Positions 9,753-18,946 of a DNA stretch of 57,035 nt are shown here, in pieces. Source of the DNA: Flavobacteriales bacterium (GTDB lineage Bacteria > Bacteroidota > Bacteroidia > Flavobacteriales_F > PHOS-HE28); contig JAIOIH010000069.1 of the NCBI GenBank assembly GCA_019912395.1, positions 1 to 57,035 of the forward strand. The letters run 5' to 3'. Each line of letters opens with the position of its first letter. The first letter of the stretch is position 1. Below the pieces are notes generated by a model. It ran no database searches. It saw only the letters and a list, made by a program, of their open reading frames with translations, and was not told where the DNA came from. Both the position numbers and the translations under genes were made by a program.

Positions 9753-9760
9753 GGTGCGTT

Positions 9761-9815
9761 CGGCTGTGGCCGAGCGCCAACACCAAGAGAGCCCGGCTGG
9801 GCCGGGCGCCAAAAG
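9761..9815. repeat. Twin short hairpins with GCGCCAA tail
   Basis: Two similar units follow the kinase gene. The first (about 9761-9782) is TCGGC-TGT-GGCCGA followed by GCGCCAA. The second is GCCCGGC-TGG-GCCGGGC (9791-9807) followed by GCCAA. Each is a compact GC hairpin. No T-run follows, so a role as intrinsic terminator is not strongly supported. Confidence 0.5.
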
Positions 9816-9896
9816 TTGGAAGGACCGGTGGCTACACCCGGTCCATCAACGTCCATGGTTGTCCATTTACAGCACGCCCTGCCGCAGGTAAAGCCC

Positions 9897-9904
9897 TATC
9901 TTTG
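9897..9904 (+). promoter_or_regulatory. Putative -7 element of the TPP-riboswitch transcript
   Basis: TATCTTTG is an exact match to TAnnTTTG, just upstream of the aptamer. This would place the transcript start a few bases before the riboswitch. Confidence 0.5.
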
Positions 9905-9911
9905 CACCGTC

Positions 9912-9990
9912 GAAACACTGGGGTGCCCGCCTTCGAGCGAGCTGAGATCACACCCAATGAACCTGCGCAGGTAATGCTGCGAAGGGAACT
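9912..9990 (+). promoter_or_regulatory. TPP riboswitch (THI element)
   Basis: The thiamine pyrophosphate aptamer is recognisable from its conserved core: GGGGTGCCC (from 9920), GCTGAGATCACACCC (CTGAGA at 9942-9947), GAACCTG, then GTAATGCTGCGAAGGGA (9971-9987). The P2 stem (GGGTG with CACCC) and the pyrophosphate-sensor half are clear. I could not find a strong P1 closing stem. It should repress the downstream TonB receptor when TPP is plentiful, which makes that receptor a likely thiamine or thiamine-precursor importer. Confidence 0.92.
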
Positions 9991-10003
9991 TGCACCGGAA
10001 CCC

Positions 10004-10037
10004 CGGAGCACTCCGTGCCAGACTTGAAAACACGGAG
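10004..10037 (+). promoter_or_regulatory. Putative expression platform: Shine-Dalgarno-sequestering hairpin
   Basis: CTCCGTG (10011-10017) can pair perfectly with CACGGAG (10031-10037). The latter contains a GGAG ribosome-binding site six bases before the ATG at 10044. CTCCG can alternatively pair with CGGA at 10004-10007, which would free the GGAG. These mutually exclusive pairings are what a translational riboswitch needs. How they couple to the aptamer is inference. Confidence 0.5.
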
Positions 10038-10043
10038 AACGAC

Positions 10044-12431
10044 ATGCGGGATTTATTGGTCTTGTGCGCGATGGCACTTTTAGTGAACGGCTCGTTCGCC
10101 CAAGTGAAACTGAAGGGAACGGTGCGGGATCCGGAGGGAGCTCCGGTGCCCTTTGCCAGCGTATTGCTCGGAAGCCAAGGGCTGTTGGCCCCGACGGACG
10201 CGAACGGTACATTCCATGCCGGAGGACTTTTCGAAGGCGATCTGCGCGTGCGTGTCTCGGCCGTTGGTTTCGTTCCGAAGGATACCGTGCTCACCGTGCA
10301 GGCGGGCGAGAACTTCGTTGCCATTGTGTTGCAACCGGGTGTGGTGGAACTCTCCACTGCGGAGATCACCGCGTTGCGCGCCGGCGATCGCGCCCCTTTT
10401 GCGAAGAGCACCATGAGCGCCGAGGAGATCGCTAAGGTCAACACCGGCGTGGACCTGCCTTACTTGCTGGACATGCAGCCCAGCGTGGTGGTGGGCAGCG
10501 ATGGCGGTACCGGCATCGGCTACACCAACATGCGCATCCGCGGAAGCGATGCCACGCGCACCAACATCACGTTGAACGGCGTGCCGTTCAACGATGCCGA
10601 AAGCCAAGGTGCATTTTTGGTGAACCTGCCGGACCTTGCCACCAGCGCGGAAGACATCGAGATCCAACGTGGAGTGGGCACCAGCACCAACGGCCCCGGT
10701 GCCTTCGGTGCTAGCGTAAATCTGCGCACTACTTCCGTAAAGAAGGAGCCTTGGGGCTTGGTCGATGTCGGCGGCGGATCGTACAACACCCAACGCTATT
10801 CCGTAAGTGCGGGCACCGGATTGATCCAAGACCGCTTCAGCCTCGATATGCGCCTCTCCTCCATTACCTCAGCTGGCTACATCGATCGCGCCAGCGCCGA
10901 CCTGAAGAGTTATTTTCTGCAAGGCGCATGGGTGGGGAAGACACGTTCGTTGCGCTTCATCACCTTCCGCGGATCGGAAGAAACCTATCAGGCCTGGGAC
11001 GGTGTGCCGCGCGAAGTGATCGACACCAACCGCACATACAATGGCTTCACTTATGACAACCAAGTGGACCATTATGATCAAACGCATTACCAGGTCCTGT
11101 TCGACCAGAACATCGGCAGGAACACCGTGTTGAACCTCACGCTGTTCCACGTGCAAGGGGCCGGTTATTACGAGCAGTACAAGCCCAACGACAAGCTGTC
11201 CACATACGGGATCGCTTCGCCGGCGGTGATCAATGGGGATACGATCACGCGGACGGACATCATCCGCAGGAAATGGTTGGACAACACGCTCACTGGCGTG
11301 AATGCCAGCGCGGACATCTCCCTTGGTGCCCACAAGCTCGTGCTTGGCGGCAGCTACAGCGATTATAAAGGCGAGCACTATGGCGACGTGATCTGGGCGC
11401 GCTATGCAGGTGCCACCGATATCCGCCACCGCTACTATGACAATGATGCGCACAAGACCGATGGGAATGCCTTCGCAAAACTGACATACGCGCTCAGCGA
11501 ACGCATCGACCTGTACGGCGATGCCCAAGTGCGGCACGTGGGCTATTCCTTCCTCGGCTTCAATGATGTACTGGACAACATCACACAGAAGGTGGAGTAC
11601 ACCTTCTTCAATCCCAAGGCGGGATTGCTCTGGCGCATGCGCAATGGCGCCAAGGCCTACGCCTCGTTCGCCGTGGCCAACCACGAACCCAACCGCAACG
11701 ATCTGGAGGAGACCACACCCACAAGCCGTCCCACCAGCGAGCGACTTCTCGATTACGAGCTGGGCTACGAGCAGCGGGCCGGGCGCTGGAACGCCGGCAT
11801 CAACGCCTATTTCATGGACTACGCCGACCAACTGGTGCTCACCGGCGAATTGAATGATGTGGGTGCAGCTTTGCGGACGAATGTGCCACAGAGCTACCGG
11901 GCAGGTGTGGAGCTGATGTTCGCCGCACAGATCGCAAAGCCGCTGACATGGAAGGCGAACGCCACCTTCAGCATGAACAAGGTGCGCAACTACACCGAGT
12001 ATGTGGACGATTGGGATAACGGTGGCCAGATCGCCGTCAACTATTCGTCCAGCGACCTCGCTTTCTCTCCCAACGCCATTGCAGCGAGCACGTTCAGCCT
12101 CCGGGTTTGGGACAAACCGAAGAAGGGAAGCGCCGATCTAAGCTTCGTCACCAAATACGTGGGCCAACAGTATTTGGACAACACGGCCAGCAGCGAGCGC
12201 ATGCTCGATGCGTACATGGTGAACGACCTCCGTGCCAACGTAACGCTGCTCAATTTGAAAGGCACGAAGAGCGTCGACTTCAACCTGACAGTGCGCAACA
12301 TCTTCAGCGAGCTGTACGAGAGCAACGGCTGGGTATACAGCTACATCAGCGAAGACCGAAGGCAGGAGCAGGTAGGGCTTTTTCCGCAAGCGCCGATCAA
12401 TGTGCTGGGCGGGGTTAGTGTGAGGTTTTGA
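10044..12431 (+). CDS. TonB-dependent receptor, probable thiamine (TPP-regulated) importer
   Basis: A 795-aa outer-membrane active transporter. A signal peptide ends at NGSFAQ (residue 20). A carboxypeptidase-like regulatory domain occupies residues 22-95 (LKGTVRDPEGAPVPFASVLL). A plug domain follows (VDLPYLLDMQPSVVV, TNMRIRGSDATRTNITLNGVPFNDAE), then a 22-strand-type barrel ending in NVLGGVSVRF with the terminal aromatic residue typical of BAM substrates. The ATG at 10044 has a GGAG six bases upstream and lies just after the TPP riboswitch; an in-frame TTG at 9990 falls inside the aptamer and is rejected. Regulation by TPP points to uptake of thiamine or a precursor. TonB, ExbB and ExbD are not in the window. 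Confidence 0.92.
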   Translation: MRDLLVLCAMALLVNGSFAQVKLKGTVRDPEGAPVPFASVLLGSQGLLAPTDANGTFHAGGLFEGDLRVRVSAVGFVPKDTVLTVQAGENFVAIVLQPGVVELSTAEITALRAGDRAPFAKSTMSAEEIAKVNTGVDLPYLLDMQPSVVVGSDGGTGIGYTNMRIRGSDATRTNITLNGVPFNDAESQGAFLVNLPDLATSAEDIEIQRGVGTSTNGPGAFGASVNLRTTSVKKEPWGLVDVGGGSYNTQRYSVSAGTGLIQDRFSLDMRLSSITSAGYIDRASADLKSYFLQGAWVGKTRSLRFITFRGSEETYQAWDGVPREVIDTNRTYNGFTYDNQVDHYDQTHYQVLFDQNIGRNTVLNLTLFHVQGAGYYEQYKPNDKLSTYGIASPAVINGDTITRTDIIRRKWLDNTLTGVNASADISLGAHKLVLGGSYSDYKGEHYGDVIWARYAGATDIRHRYYDNDAHKTDGNAFAKLTYALSERIDLYGDAQVRHVGYSFLGFNDVLDNITQKVEYTFFNPKAGLLWRMRNGAKAYASFAVANHEPNRNDLEETTPTSRPTSERLLDYELGYEQRAGRWNAGINAYFMDYADQLVLTGELNDVGAALRTNVPQSYRAGVELMFAAQIAKPLTWKANATFSMNKVRNYTEYVDDWDNGGQIAVNYSSSDLAFSPNAIAASTFSLRVWDKPKKGSADLSFVTKYVGQQYLDNTASSERMLDAYMVNDLRANVTLLNLKGTKSVDFNLTVRNIFSELYESNGWVYSYISEDRRQEQVGLFPQAPINVLGGVSVRF

Positions 12432-12437
12432 GAGGAG

Positions 12438-12713
12438 ATGGCACCATTCTCTATCTTTGAGGTCAAAGCCGAGAAGATGAGTTCCGATGCCATGAAACTT
12501 GAGTTGATCCAATGGTTGTCCCAATTGGAGGACAAGGGATTGCTGACTTCGCTATTTCAGATCAAGAAGATCAACGAGAGCGCGGATTGGTATGACGAAT
12601 TAACCGAGGACCAGCGGGCTGCCATTGCTGAGGGCGAGGCGGACCTGAAAGCAGGTCGTGTCATTAGCTCCGAGGAACTTTGGAAGGAGTATGTGCGCGC
12701 TGCGAAGGGTTGA
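12438..12713 (+). CDS. Orphan antitoxin-like protein (addiction module component family)
   Basis: A 91-aa acidic helical protein; an internal ATG at 12477 would give 78 aa starting MSSDAMKLEL. The segment ADWYDELTEDQRAAIAEGEADLKAGRVISSEELWKEY matches the W-(Y/W)-D-E-L-xx-xxxxxIxxGxxDLxxGRxISxEE pattern of the putative addiction-module component family, the antitoxins of ParE/RelE-type toxins. No toxin gene follows; the next DNA holds a 42-bp palindrome and then an unrelated secreted protein. Its base composition looks lower in GC than its neighbours. It is therefore a solitary antitoxin or a remnant of a toxin-antitoxin pair. Confidence 0.65.
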   Translation: MAPFSIFEVKAEKMSSDAMKLELIQWLSQLEDKGLLTSLFQIKKINESADWYDELTEDQRAAIAEGEADLKAGRVISSEELWKEYVRAAKG

Positions 12714-12741
12714 GGGGACTGCGCGTTGAGGGTAAGAGCAG

Positions 12742-12783
12742 CCCCATTCTAATTCCCTCGAATTCGAGGGAATTAGAATGGGG
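12742..12783. repeat. Perfect 42-bp palindrome
   Basis: The left half reads CCCCATTCTAATTCCCTCGAA up to the centre between 12762 and 12763, and the right half is its exact reverse complement, ending in GGGG at 12783. There is no loop and no T-run after it. As RNA it would form a very stable hairpin (a possible terminator); as DNA it could extrude a cruciform or bind a dimeric protein. Confidence 0.9.
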
Positions 12784-12827
12784 ACCGGGCAGAGGATCGA
12801 AAAGCGTCCACAACCTGATTTCAATTA

Positions 12828-12841
12828 TGGCGGATCCGCCA
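12828..12841. repeat. Perfect 14-bp palindrome TGGCGGATCCGCCA
   Basis: A perfect palindrome centred on GGATCC, about 45 bases after the 42-bp palindrome and about 50 bases before the likely start of the next gene. It could be an operator-like site; no binder is identified. Confidence 0.5.
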
Positions 12842-12889
12842 CAATTAATATTCAGGAACATGTACATTGTCATTCAAATTCCGTTCGCG

Positions 12890-15067
12890 ATGCTACGATC
12901 CATACTCCTTGCCGCGATCCCATTTCTCACTGCATCGGTCTTCGCTCTTCAGGTGCAGCTCACGGTGGTCAATTCCACCTGCGGGAATAGCACCGGGTCC
13001 ATTACGGCCTCCACCAGTGGCGGGTCAGGGGCATACACTTTCCTCTGGGCACCGGCCCCGCCCACGGGCCAAGGAGTGAATGTGATCTCCGGATTATCTG
13101 CGGGCACATGGAGTGTAACGGTTACCGATAGCAATGGCGACAGCGGCACCGCCACGGCCACTATCATCGACCTGCCCAACTTGGATGTTCCCAATGCCAT
13201 TTTGGGAAGTTCGTTCATGGCCGCTTGCGCCGGGCAATGCACCGGTCAATTGTACCTGAATGAAAATCTTTTGGGTGGCGAAGGGCCTTACTCAATAACC
13301 ACCACGCCTCCCATGCCCTTGAACGGCATTTGTGGTGATGCCCCGTTCAACCTTCAAGTGACCGATGCGCTTGGCTGCAGCGGCATGGGCACTACAGTGA
13401 TCCCGGAGAACCATCCCGTGGCCATGCTCGGTTCCTTGGTGGAAGGCCCCTGCGGCGGTGCACCGACGAGCATCACGTTCTACTTCGACGGGCCGTTCCC
13501 GACCGGAGGTATGTGGGCTGGGCCGGGAGGTTCCGTCTCGCCACCCATGGGTGCCGCCGTTGGGCATACCTTGGTTGTCACGGCACCGCCCGGGCCTCCT
13601 GGTGTGTACGTCTATATCATCCCCAGCATTTCGCCTTGCCTGTCGGTGAACTATTTGTTCTTGATCCCTGCCACCGTTACGGATTGCGCGTCCGTGGAAG
13701 GCGATCTCTTCGTGGATGTGAACAGCAATTGCACGTACGACGGTACGGACTTTCTTCTTCCGAACAAGGTTGTCACCCTGCAATCGGGTGGGCAGGTCGC
13801 CTTGACCGATGCTTTTGGCCACTATCGCTTCCAAGTGCCCTACGGTACCTATGATCTTTCCTTCACGGATCCGGTCTATGGGCAGAATTGTGCCGTTGCC
13901 AGCCCGGTGAACTTCACCCTCGATGCGGGCACGCCTTCCACCACCATCGATCTGGCCCTCAGCAGCGGCGCTCCGGATGTCTCGATCAGTTGTGCCATCG
14001 GACAGGCTGTTCCGGGCTTTAAGCAATCCCACTGGTTGACGGTGACGAACAATAGCGCCATCCCGAGCGGGCCGCTCACCGTGACGTTGGACCATGACCC
14101 GGCGCTCACCTATACACCGGTCTGGTACTGTAGTGGGGGCGGACCTTTCTGGAACACCACCGCTTATTGGGGTTATCCGGACACGTCCGTTCCGGGGCAG
14201 GTACAATGGGAACTCCCGGGCGGATTGGAGCCGGGTGCTCAGGCATTCCTGCGTGTGGAGCTGCTCCTTCCTCCTGATGTCAACTTGATCGGGACTACAC
14301 TGAGTGCCACAGCAACTGTGATCACCCCGCTCAACGATATCGATCTCAGCAACAATGTGTGCAGCCACAGTGAAGTGGTGGTCGGCTCCTTCGACCCGAA
14401 CGACAAGCAGGGACGCACCACCTCGGGTAGCGATGTGAGCTGGATCCCGGGGCAAGACAGCACCATAACGTACACGCTTCGTTTCCAAAACACGGGCACG
14501 GCACCTGCACAAACCGTTGTGATCTCGGATACACTTCCGGGCCTGCTGGACCTTTCCACACTGCGTATTCTCGGAGCAAGCCATGCGTATGCCGTATCGC
14601 TGGACAGTGCGCGCGTACTGCGGTTCACCTACGATCACATCATGCTTCCGGACAGTGGGAGCAATGAACTGGCCAGCCATGGTTTCGCACAATTCCGGAT
14701 CAACCCGTTCCCGGATATTGCGGTGGCGAGCACCATCGATAATGCTGCGGACATCTTCTTCGACTTCAATCCACCGGTGCGTACCAACACGAGTTCGCTT
14801 ACCGTGGAAGGCACCACTGCAGTCCTCGGAACTGATGCGAAGCTCCTATCCATCTATCCGAATCCTGCGGGGGATGTGTTGATGTTCCGCACGGTCGATC
14901 CCGGTAATTACAGCGCCTACGTGGTGGCCATGGATGGTCGAGTTGTGCTGAAGACCCCGAATGTTGTCGATCGGGTGCGCGTGCAAGGGTTGGCACCGGG
15001 TGTCTATGTCCTGCGTCTCGTACGCAAGACGGGCCATGAGCTGCGATCGAGCTTCGTCAAGGATTGA
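12890..15067 (+). CDS. Secreted T9SS-sorted protein with SprB-like and DUF11-like repeats
   Basis: A 725-aa exported protein from the ATG at 12890 (MLRSILLAAIPFLTASVFA is the signal peptide); an in-frame ATG at 12860 is the alternative. Early residues resemble SprB-type repeats (NSTCGNSTGSITASTSGGSG, with LSAGTWSVTVTDSNGDSGT). A middle segment, VEGDLFVDVNSNCTYDGTDF, opens a Cna-B-like carboxypeptidase-regulatory domain. It is followed by GSFDPNDKQG and a DUF11-like repeat (ITYTLRFQNTGTAPAQTVVISDTLP). The C-terminus is a T9SS type A sorting domain (LLSIYPNPAGDVLMFR ... SSFVKD). The domain mix suggests a surface adhesin, but no ligand can be named. The longer open frame upstream runs through the palindrome and is rejected. 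Confidence 0.85.
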   Translation: MLRSILLAAIPFLTASVFALQVQLTVVNSTCGNSTGSITASTSGGSGAYTFLWAPAPPTGQGVNVISGLSAGTWSVTVTDSNGDSGTATATIIDLPNLDVPNAILGSSFMAACAGQCTGQLYLNENLLGGEGPYSITTTPPMPLNGICGDAPFNLQVTDALGCSGMGTTVIPENHPVAMLGSLVEGPCGGAPTSITFYFDGPFPTGGMWAGPGGSVSPPMGAAVGHTLVVTAPPGPPGVYVYIIPSISPCLSVNYLFLIPATVTDCASVEGDLFVDVNSNCTYDGTDFLLPNKVVTLQSGGQVALTDAFGHYRFQVPYGTYDLSFTDPVYGQNCAVASPVNFTLDAGTPSTTIDLALSSGAPDVSISCAIGQAVPGFKQSHWLTVTNNSAIPSGPLTVTLDHDPALTYTPVWYCSGGGPFWNTTAYWGYPDTSVPGQVQWELPGGLEPGAQAFLRVELLLPPDVNLIGTTLSATATVITPLNDIDLSNNVCSHSEVVVGSFDPNDKQGRTTSGSDVSWIPGQDSTITYTLRFQNTGTAPAQTVVISDTLPGLLDLSTLRILGASHAYAVSLDSARVLRFTYDHIMLPDSGSNELASHGFAQFRINPFPDIAVASTIDNAADIFFDFNPPVRTNTSSLTVEGTTAVLGTDAKLLSIYPNPAGDVLMFRTVDPGNYSAYVVAMDGRVVLKTPNVVDRVRVQGLAPGVYVLRLVRKTGHELRSSFVKD

Positions 15068-15145
15068 GCGTGGCCTTGTCCGGTCCAGGTTGGACGCATT
15101 GGCAGATCGTCGGCTCTGCACGGTGTTTGCTCATGCGGCTCAAAC

Positions 15146-16171
15146 ATGATCCCCTTTTCCATCCTCGACCTCGCCCCGATCGCCCAAGGTGGCTCGGCAT
15201 CACAAGCATTTCGCAACTCCGTTGAACTGGCGCAGAAAGCGGAGAAACTCGGCTACCATCGCATCTGGCTGGCGGAACACCACGGCATGGCGGGCATCGC
15301 GAGCGCGGCCACCGCAGTGGTGATCGGCCATGTGGCCGGTGCCACGAAGACCATCCGTGTGGGCGCCGGGGGCGTGATGCTGCCGAACCACGCACCACTG
15401 GTGATCCCGGAGCAGTTCGGGACTTTGAATGCGATGTATCCGGGGCGGATCGACCTCGGATTGGGGCGCGCTCCTGGCACCGATCAGCTCACCGCCCGTG
15501 CGCTGCGCCGCGACCTGAATGCCAGCGCGGAGCAATTCCCGCAGGACGTGCAAGAGCTGCAGTTCTATTTCCAACCTGCTGAGCCTGACCAGAAGATCAA
15601 GGCGGTTCCCGGTGAAGGTCAGGACGTGCCGATCTGGCTGCTGGGGTCCAGTGTGTTCAGCGCACAACTCGCGGCTCTGCTTGGATTGCCGTTCGCCTTT
15701 GCCTCGCACTTCGCGCCGGAACTGATGGAGCAGGCCGTAGCGCTCTACCGCGAACGCTTCACGCCCAGTGCCCAGCTGAAGAAGCCATACGCCATGCTCA
15801 CCGTGAACGTTTTCGCCGCGGACAGCGATGCGGAGGCCAAGCGCCTCTTCACCTCCATGCAGATCGCCTTTGTGAACATGCTGCGCGACCAGCGGGGTCT
15901 GGTGCAACCTCCCATCGATAACATCGACGACTATTGGAATCCGCAGGAAAAGGCGTGGGCAACCGAGAAGCTATCCCGCTCCTTCGTGGGCAACGCGTCA
16001 ACAGTGGAGGAGGGGCTGCGGAAGTTCATCAACGAGTATCAGCCGGATGAGCTAATGGTCTCCGGGCATTTCTTCGACCCTGTGGCGCGGCTGCGTTCGC
16101 TGCAGATCACGGCTGAGGTGCGGGAGCGGTTGCATGCGGCCGGTTCCATCGTGGATGCCGGTCGTTCCTGA
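15146..16171 (+). CDS. LLM-class flavin-dependent oxidoreductase (YhbW-like)
   Basis: A 341-aa luciferase-like TIM-barrel protein expected to use FMNH2 and oxygen, or F420-like chemistry in relatives. Family landmarks are the start [14 protein letters not shown], the [12 protein letters not shown] segment that lines the flavin site, [23 protein letters not shown], and [16 protein letters not shown], all typical of the group-1 YhbW/MsnO8-type proteins. Length matches the family norm of about 330-340. The substrate is unknown. It is transcribed alone, in the same direction as the T9SS gene 78 bases upstream. A flavin reductase-like protein exists in this window but 18 kb away and in a different context, so pairing is not implied. 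Confidence 0.93.
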   Translation: MIPFSILDLAPIAQGGSASQAFRNSVELAQKAEKLGYHRIWLAEHHGMAGIASAATAVVIGHVAGATKTIRVGAGGVMLPNHAPLVIPEQFGTLNAMYPGRIDLGLGRAPGTDQLTARALRRDLNASAEQFPQDVQELQFYFQPAEPDQKIKAVPGEGQDVPIWLLGSSVFSAQLAALLGLPFAFASHFAPELMEQAVALYRERFTPSAQLKKPYAMLTVNVFAADSDAEAKRLFTSMQIAFVNMLRDQRGLVQPPIDNIDDYWNPQEKAWATEKLSRSFVGNASTVEEGLRKFINEYQPDELMVSGHFFDPVARLRSLQITAEVRERLHAAGSIVDAGRS

Positions 16172-16268
16172 TCGATCTTGCTCGAACAAATTCGGCCCCG
16201 ATGTTGGCGAACATCATCGCGCTTGGCACGTTCCATGATAGCATATGCTTTCACCACTTCCTCAATAC

Positions 16269-16499
16269 ATGAAAACACGTGATGCCATTGTTCTGGGTCT
16301 GATCGCCCTTGTAGCGGTCGCTGCATGTGGGTTCCTGCTGAATGCCCGCAATGAAGAGCATTTTTCCGCTGACGTCCCTTGGATGGGAGAAGAGGATAGC
16401 GATGATCCCTTTGCGGAAATGATCGAGGAAGGGGCTGGGCTGATCGGGCAAATGAAGGCAGAGGCCGCGGAATTGGCCCGCAGGATGGAAGGTGCCTAA
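16269..16499 (+). CDS. Small single-pass membrane protein of unknown function
   Basis: A 76-aa product from the ATG at 16269; an upstream in-frame ATG at 16245 would add eight residues (MLSPLPQY). Residues 6-26 form one hydrophobic segment (AIVLGLIALVAVAACGFLL), followed by an acidic stretch (WMGEEDSDDPFAEMIEEG) and a short helical tail. The AC-G near the end of the hydrophobic stretch is only weakly lipobox-like. No family is recognised. It is convergent with the heptaprenylglyceryl-phosphate synthase gene. Confidence 0.55.
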   Translation: MKTRDAIVLGLIALVAVAACGFLLNARNEEHFSADVPWMGEEDSDDPFAEMIEEGAGLIGQMKAEAAELARRMEGA

Positions 16500-16551
16500 T
16501 TCCCCGGTCGCTCGATCGCGGAGGCACTCCGTTCAGGATGCGTCGTGTCGA

Positions 16552-17292
16552 TCAGGCATGCACCGCTTCGCTCATCGCGAAGATATGCTCCGGGTCCTTC
16601 TCGAAGGCCGTTCCCACCACCAGCACATCCGCGCCGGCCTCGCACAGGCTCCTTGCCGTGGCCACCTCACGAATGCCCCCGCCGATGATGATCGGGAGGT
16701 CCACACTTTTGCGCACGGCTTCGATCATTTCCGGGGATACGGCCTGCTCTGCGCCGCTGCCGGTATCCATATACACGGTGCGCAAGCCCAGTAATTCGCC
16801 GGCAATTGCCGTAGCTGCGGCGATGCCCGGTTTGTCGTGCGGGATCGGCACGGTTTGGCTCACGTAGCTGACAGTGGTAGGCTTACCGCCGTCCACCAGC
16901 ATATAGCCTGTAGGAATCGCTTCGATGCCCATGGCGCGAATGGTGGGGGCCGCGGTAACATGGTGCCCGATCAACAGCTCGGGATTGCGGCCGCTGATGA
17001 GGCTGAGAAATAGCACGGCATCCGCATGATGGCTTAGCTGCGCCGGACTACCGGGGAAAAGCACCACGGGCCGGTCGCTCCATTGCTTCACCAGTTCCAC
17101 GCAACGGTTGAAGGCCGTGGAAGTCAGCAGGCTGCCACCCACGAATATCAGGTCCGCTTTGGCCATGCAGGCGTTCTGCACGGTGCGCTCCAGAAGGGCC
17201 TCATCGGTGCCGAAGTCGGGGTCGATCAGCACGGCGAGCATCTTGCGCCCACTGCCCTTCGCCGCTTCGATCAGGTCGATCACGTTGCCCAT
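16552..17292 (-). CDS. Heptaprenyl/geranylgeranylglyceryl phosphate synthase (PcrB family)
   Basis: Joins a polyprenyl diphosphate to glycerol-1-phosphate, the ether-lipid first step known from archaea and from Bacillus PcrB. The 246-aa TIM barrel shows AVLIDPDFGTDEA (residues 20-32, aspartates for Mg-diphosphate), FVGGSLLTS, VVLFPGSPAQLS, TGYMLVDGGKPTTV, YMDTGSGA, and the phosphate-binding loops IIGGGIRE and VVGTAFE. Many Bacteroidota carry this gene, where its physiological product is still unclear. It stands alone with no adjoining glycerol-1-phosphate dehydrogenase. Confidence 0.93.
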   Translation of the reverse strand: MGNVIDLIEAAKGSGRKMLAVLIDPDFGTDEALLERTVQNACMAKADLIFVGGSLLTSTAFNRCVELVKQWSDRPVVLFPGSPAQLSHHADAVLFLSLISGRNPELLIGHHVTAAPTIRAMGIEAIPTGYMLVDGGKPTTVSYVSQTVPIPHDKPGIAAATAIAGELLGLRTVYMDTGSGAEQAVSPEMIEAVRKSVDLPIIIGGGIREVATARSLCEAGADVLVVGTAFEKDPEHIFAMSEAVHA

Positions 17293-17330
17293 GCCGCGAA
17301 CTTAGTGCGAAAGATCACGATGGGTTCAAC

Positions 17331-17531
17331 CGCAACGGCGCAACGGCGCAACGGGAGCGCAACGGAATGCTTTTATACCGCCACGACGCGAAGAACGCCA
17401 AGGGAACGCAAAGGAATGCTTTTCAACTGCCAAGGGAACACAACGGAATGCATATTCCCTCATCCGATCTCCGAGGCTCAGATCCGCGTTCATCGTAACC
17501 ATCAGCGTCATCAGCGTCATCAGCGTTCCAT
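17331..17531. repeat. Repeat-rich intergenic tract before ahcY
   Basis: Three blocks are visible. CGCAACGG is repeated three times at 17331-17354. A roughly 50-base unit then recurs with the phrase CGCAA(C/A)GGAATGC, ending near 17455, and includes an inverted copy of the GGCG...TTxGCGTC...GGCGGTA repeat (17378-17404) also found at 33.1-33.3 kb. Finally CATCAGCGT occurs three times in tandem at 17500-17526, inside an element starting CTCAGATCCGCG (17478) that recurs before clpP. No gene is supported between 17293 and 17632. Confidence 0.75.
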
Positions 17532-17601
17532 GAAGCCCTCCATTGAGCCCGGCATTCCATCTTCTGATTTTCCGATCATCTCATCTTCTGATCGCATTTG
17601 G

Positions 17602-17609
17602 TACCTTTG
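17602..17609 (+). promoter_or_regulatory. Putative ahcY -7 element
   Basis: TACCTTTG matches TAnnTTTG exactly and lies 23 bases before the ahcY ATG. Confidence 0.5.
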
Positions 17610-17632
17610 CACTCCTTTTGAAAACACGGAAC

Positions 17633-18946
<1,314 letters not shown>

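Noticed and set aside
12680-12889. Extended N-terminus of the 12890 secreted protein
   Set aside because: The extension would be translated from the 42-bp palindrome and would bury the signal peptide at residue 70.
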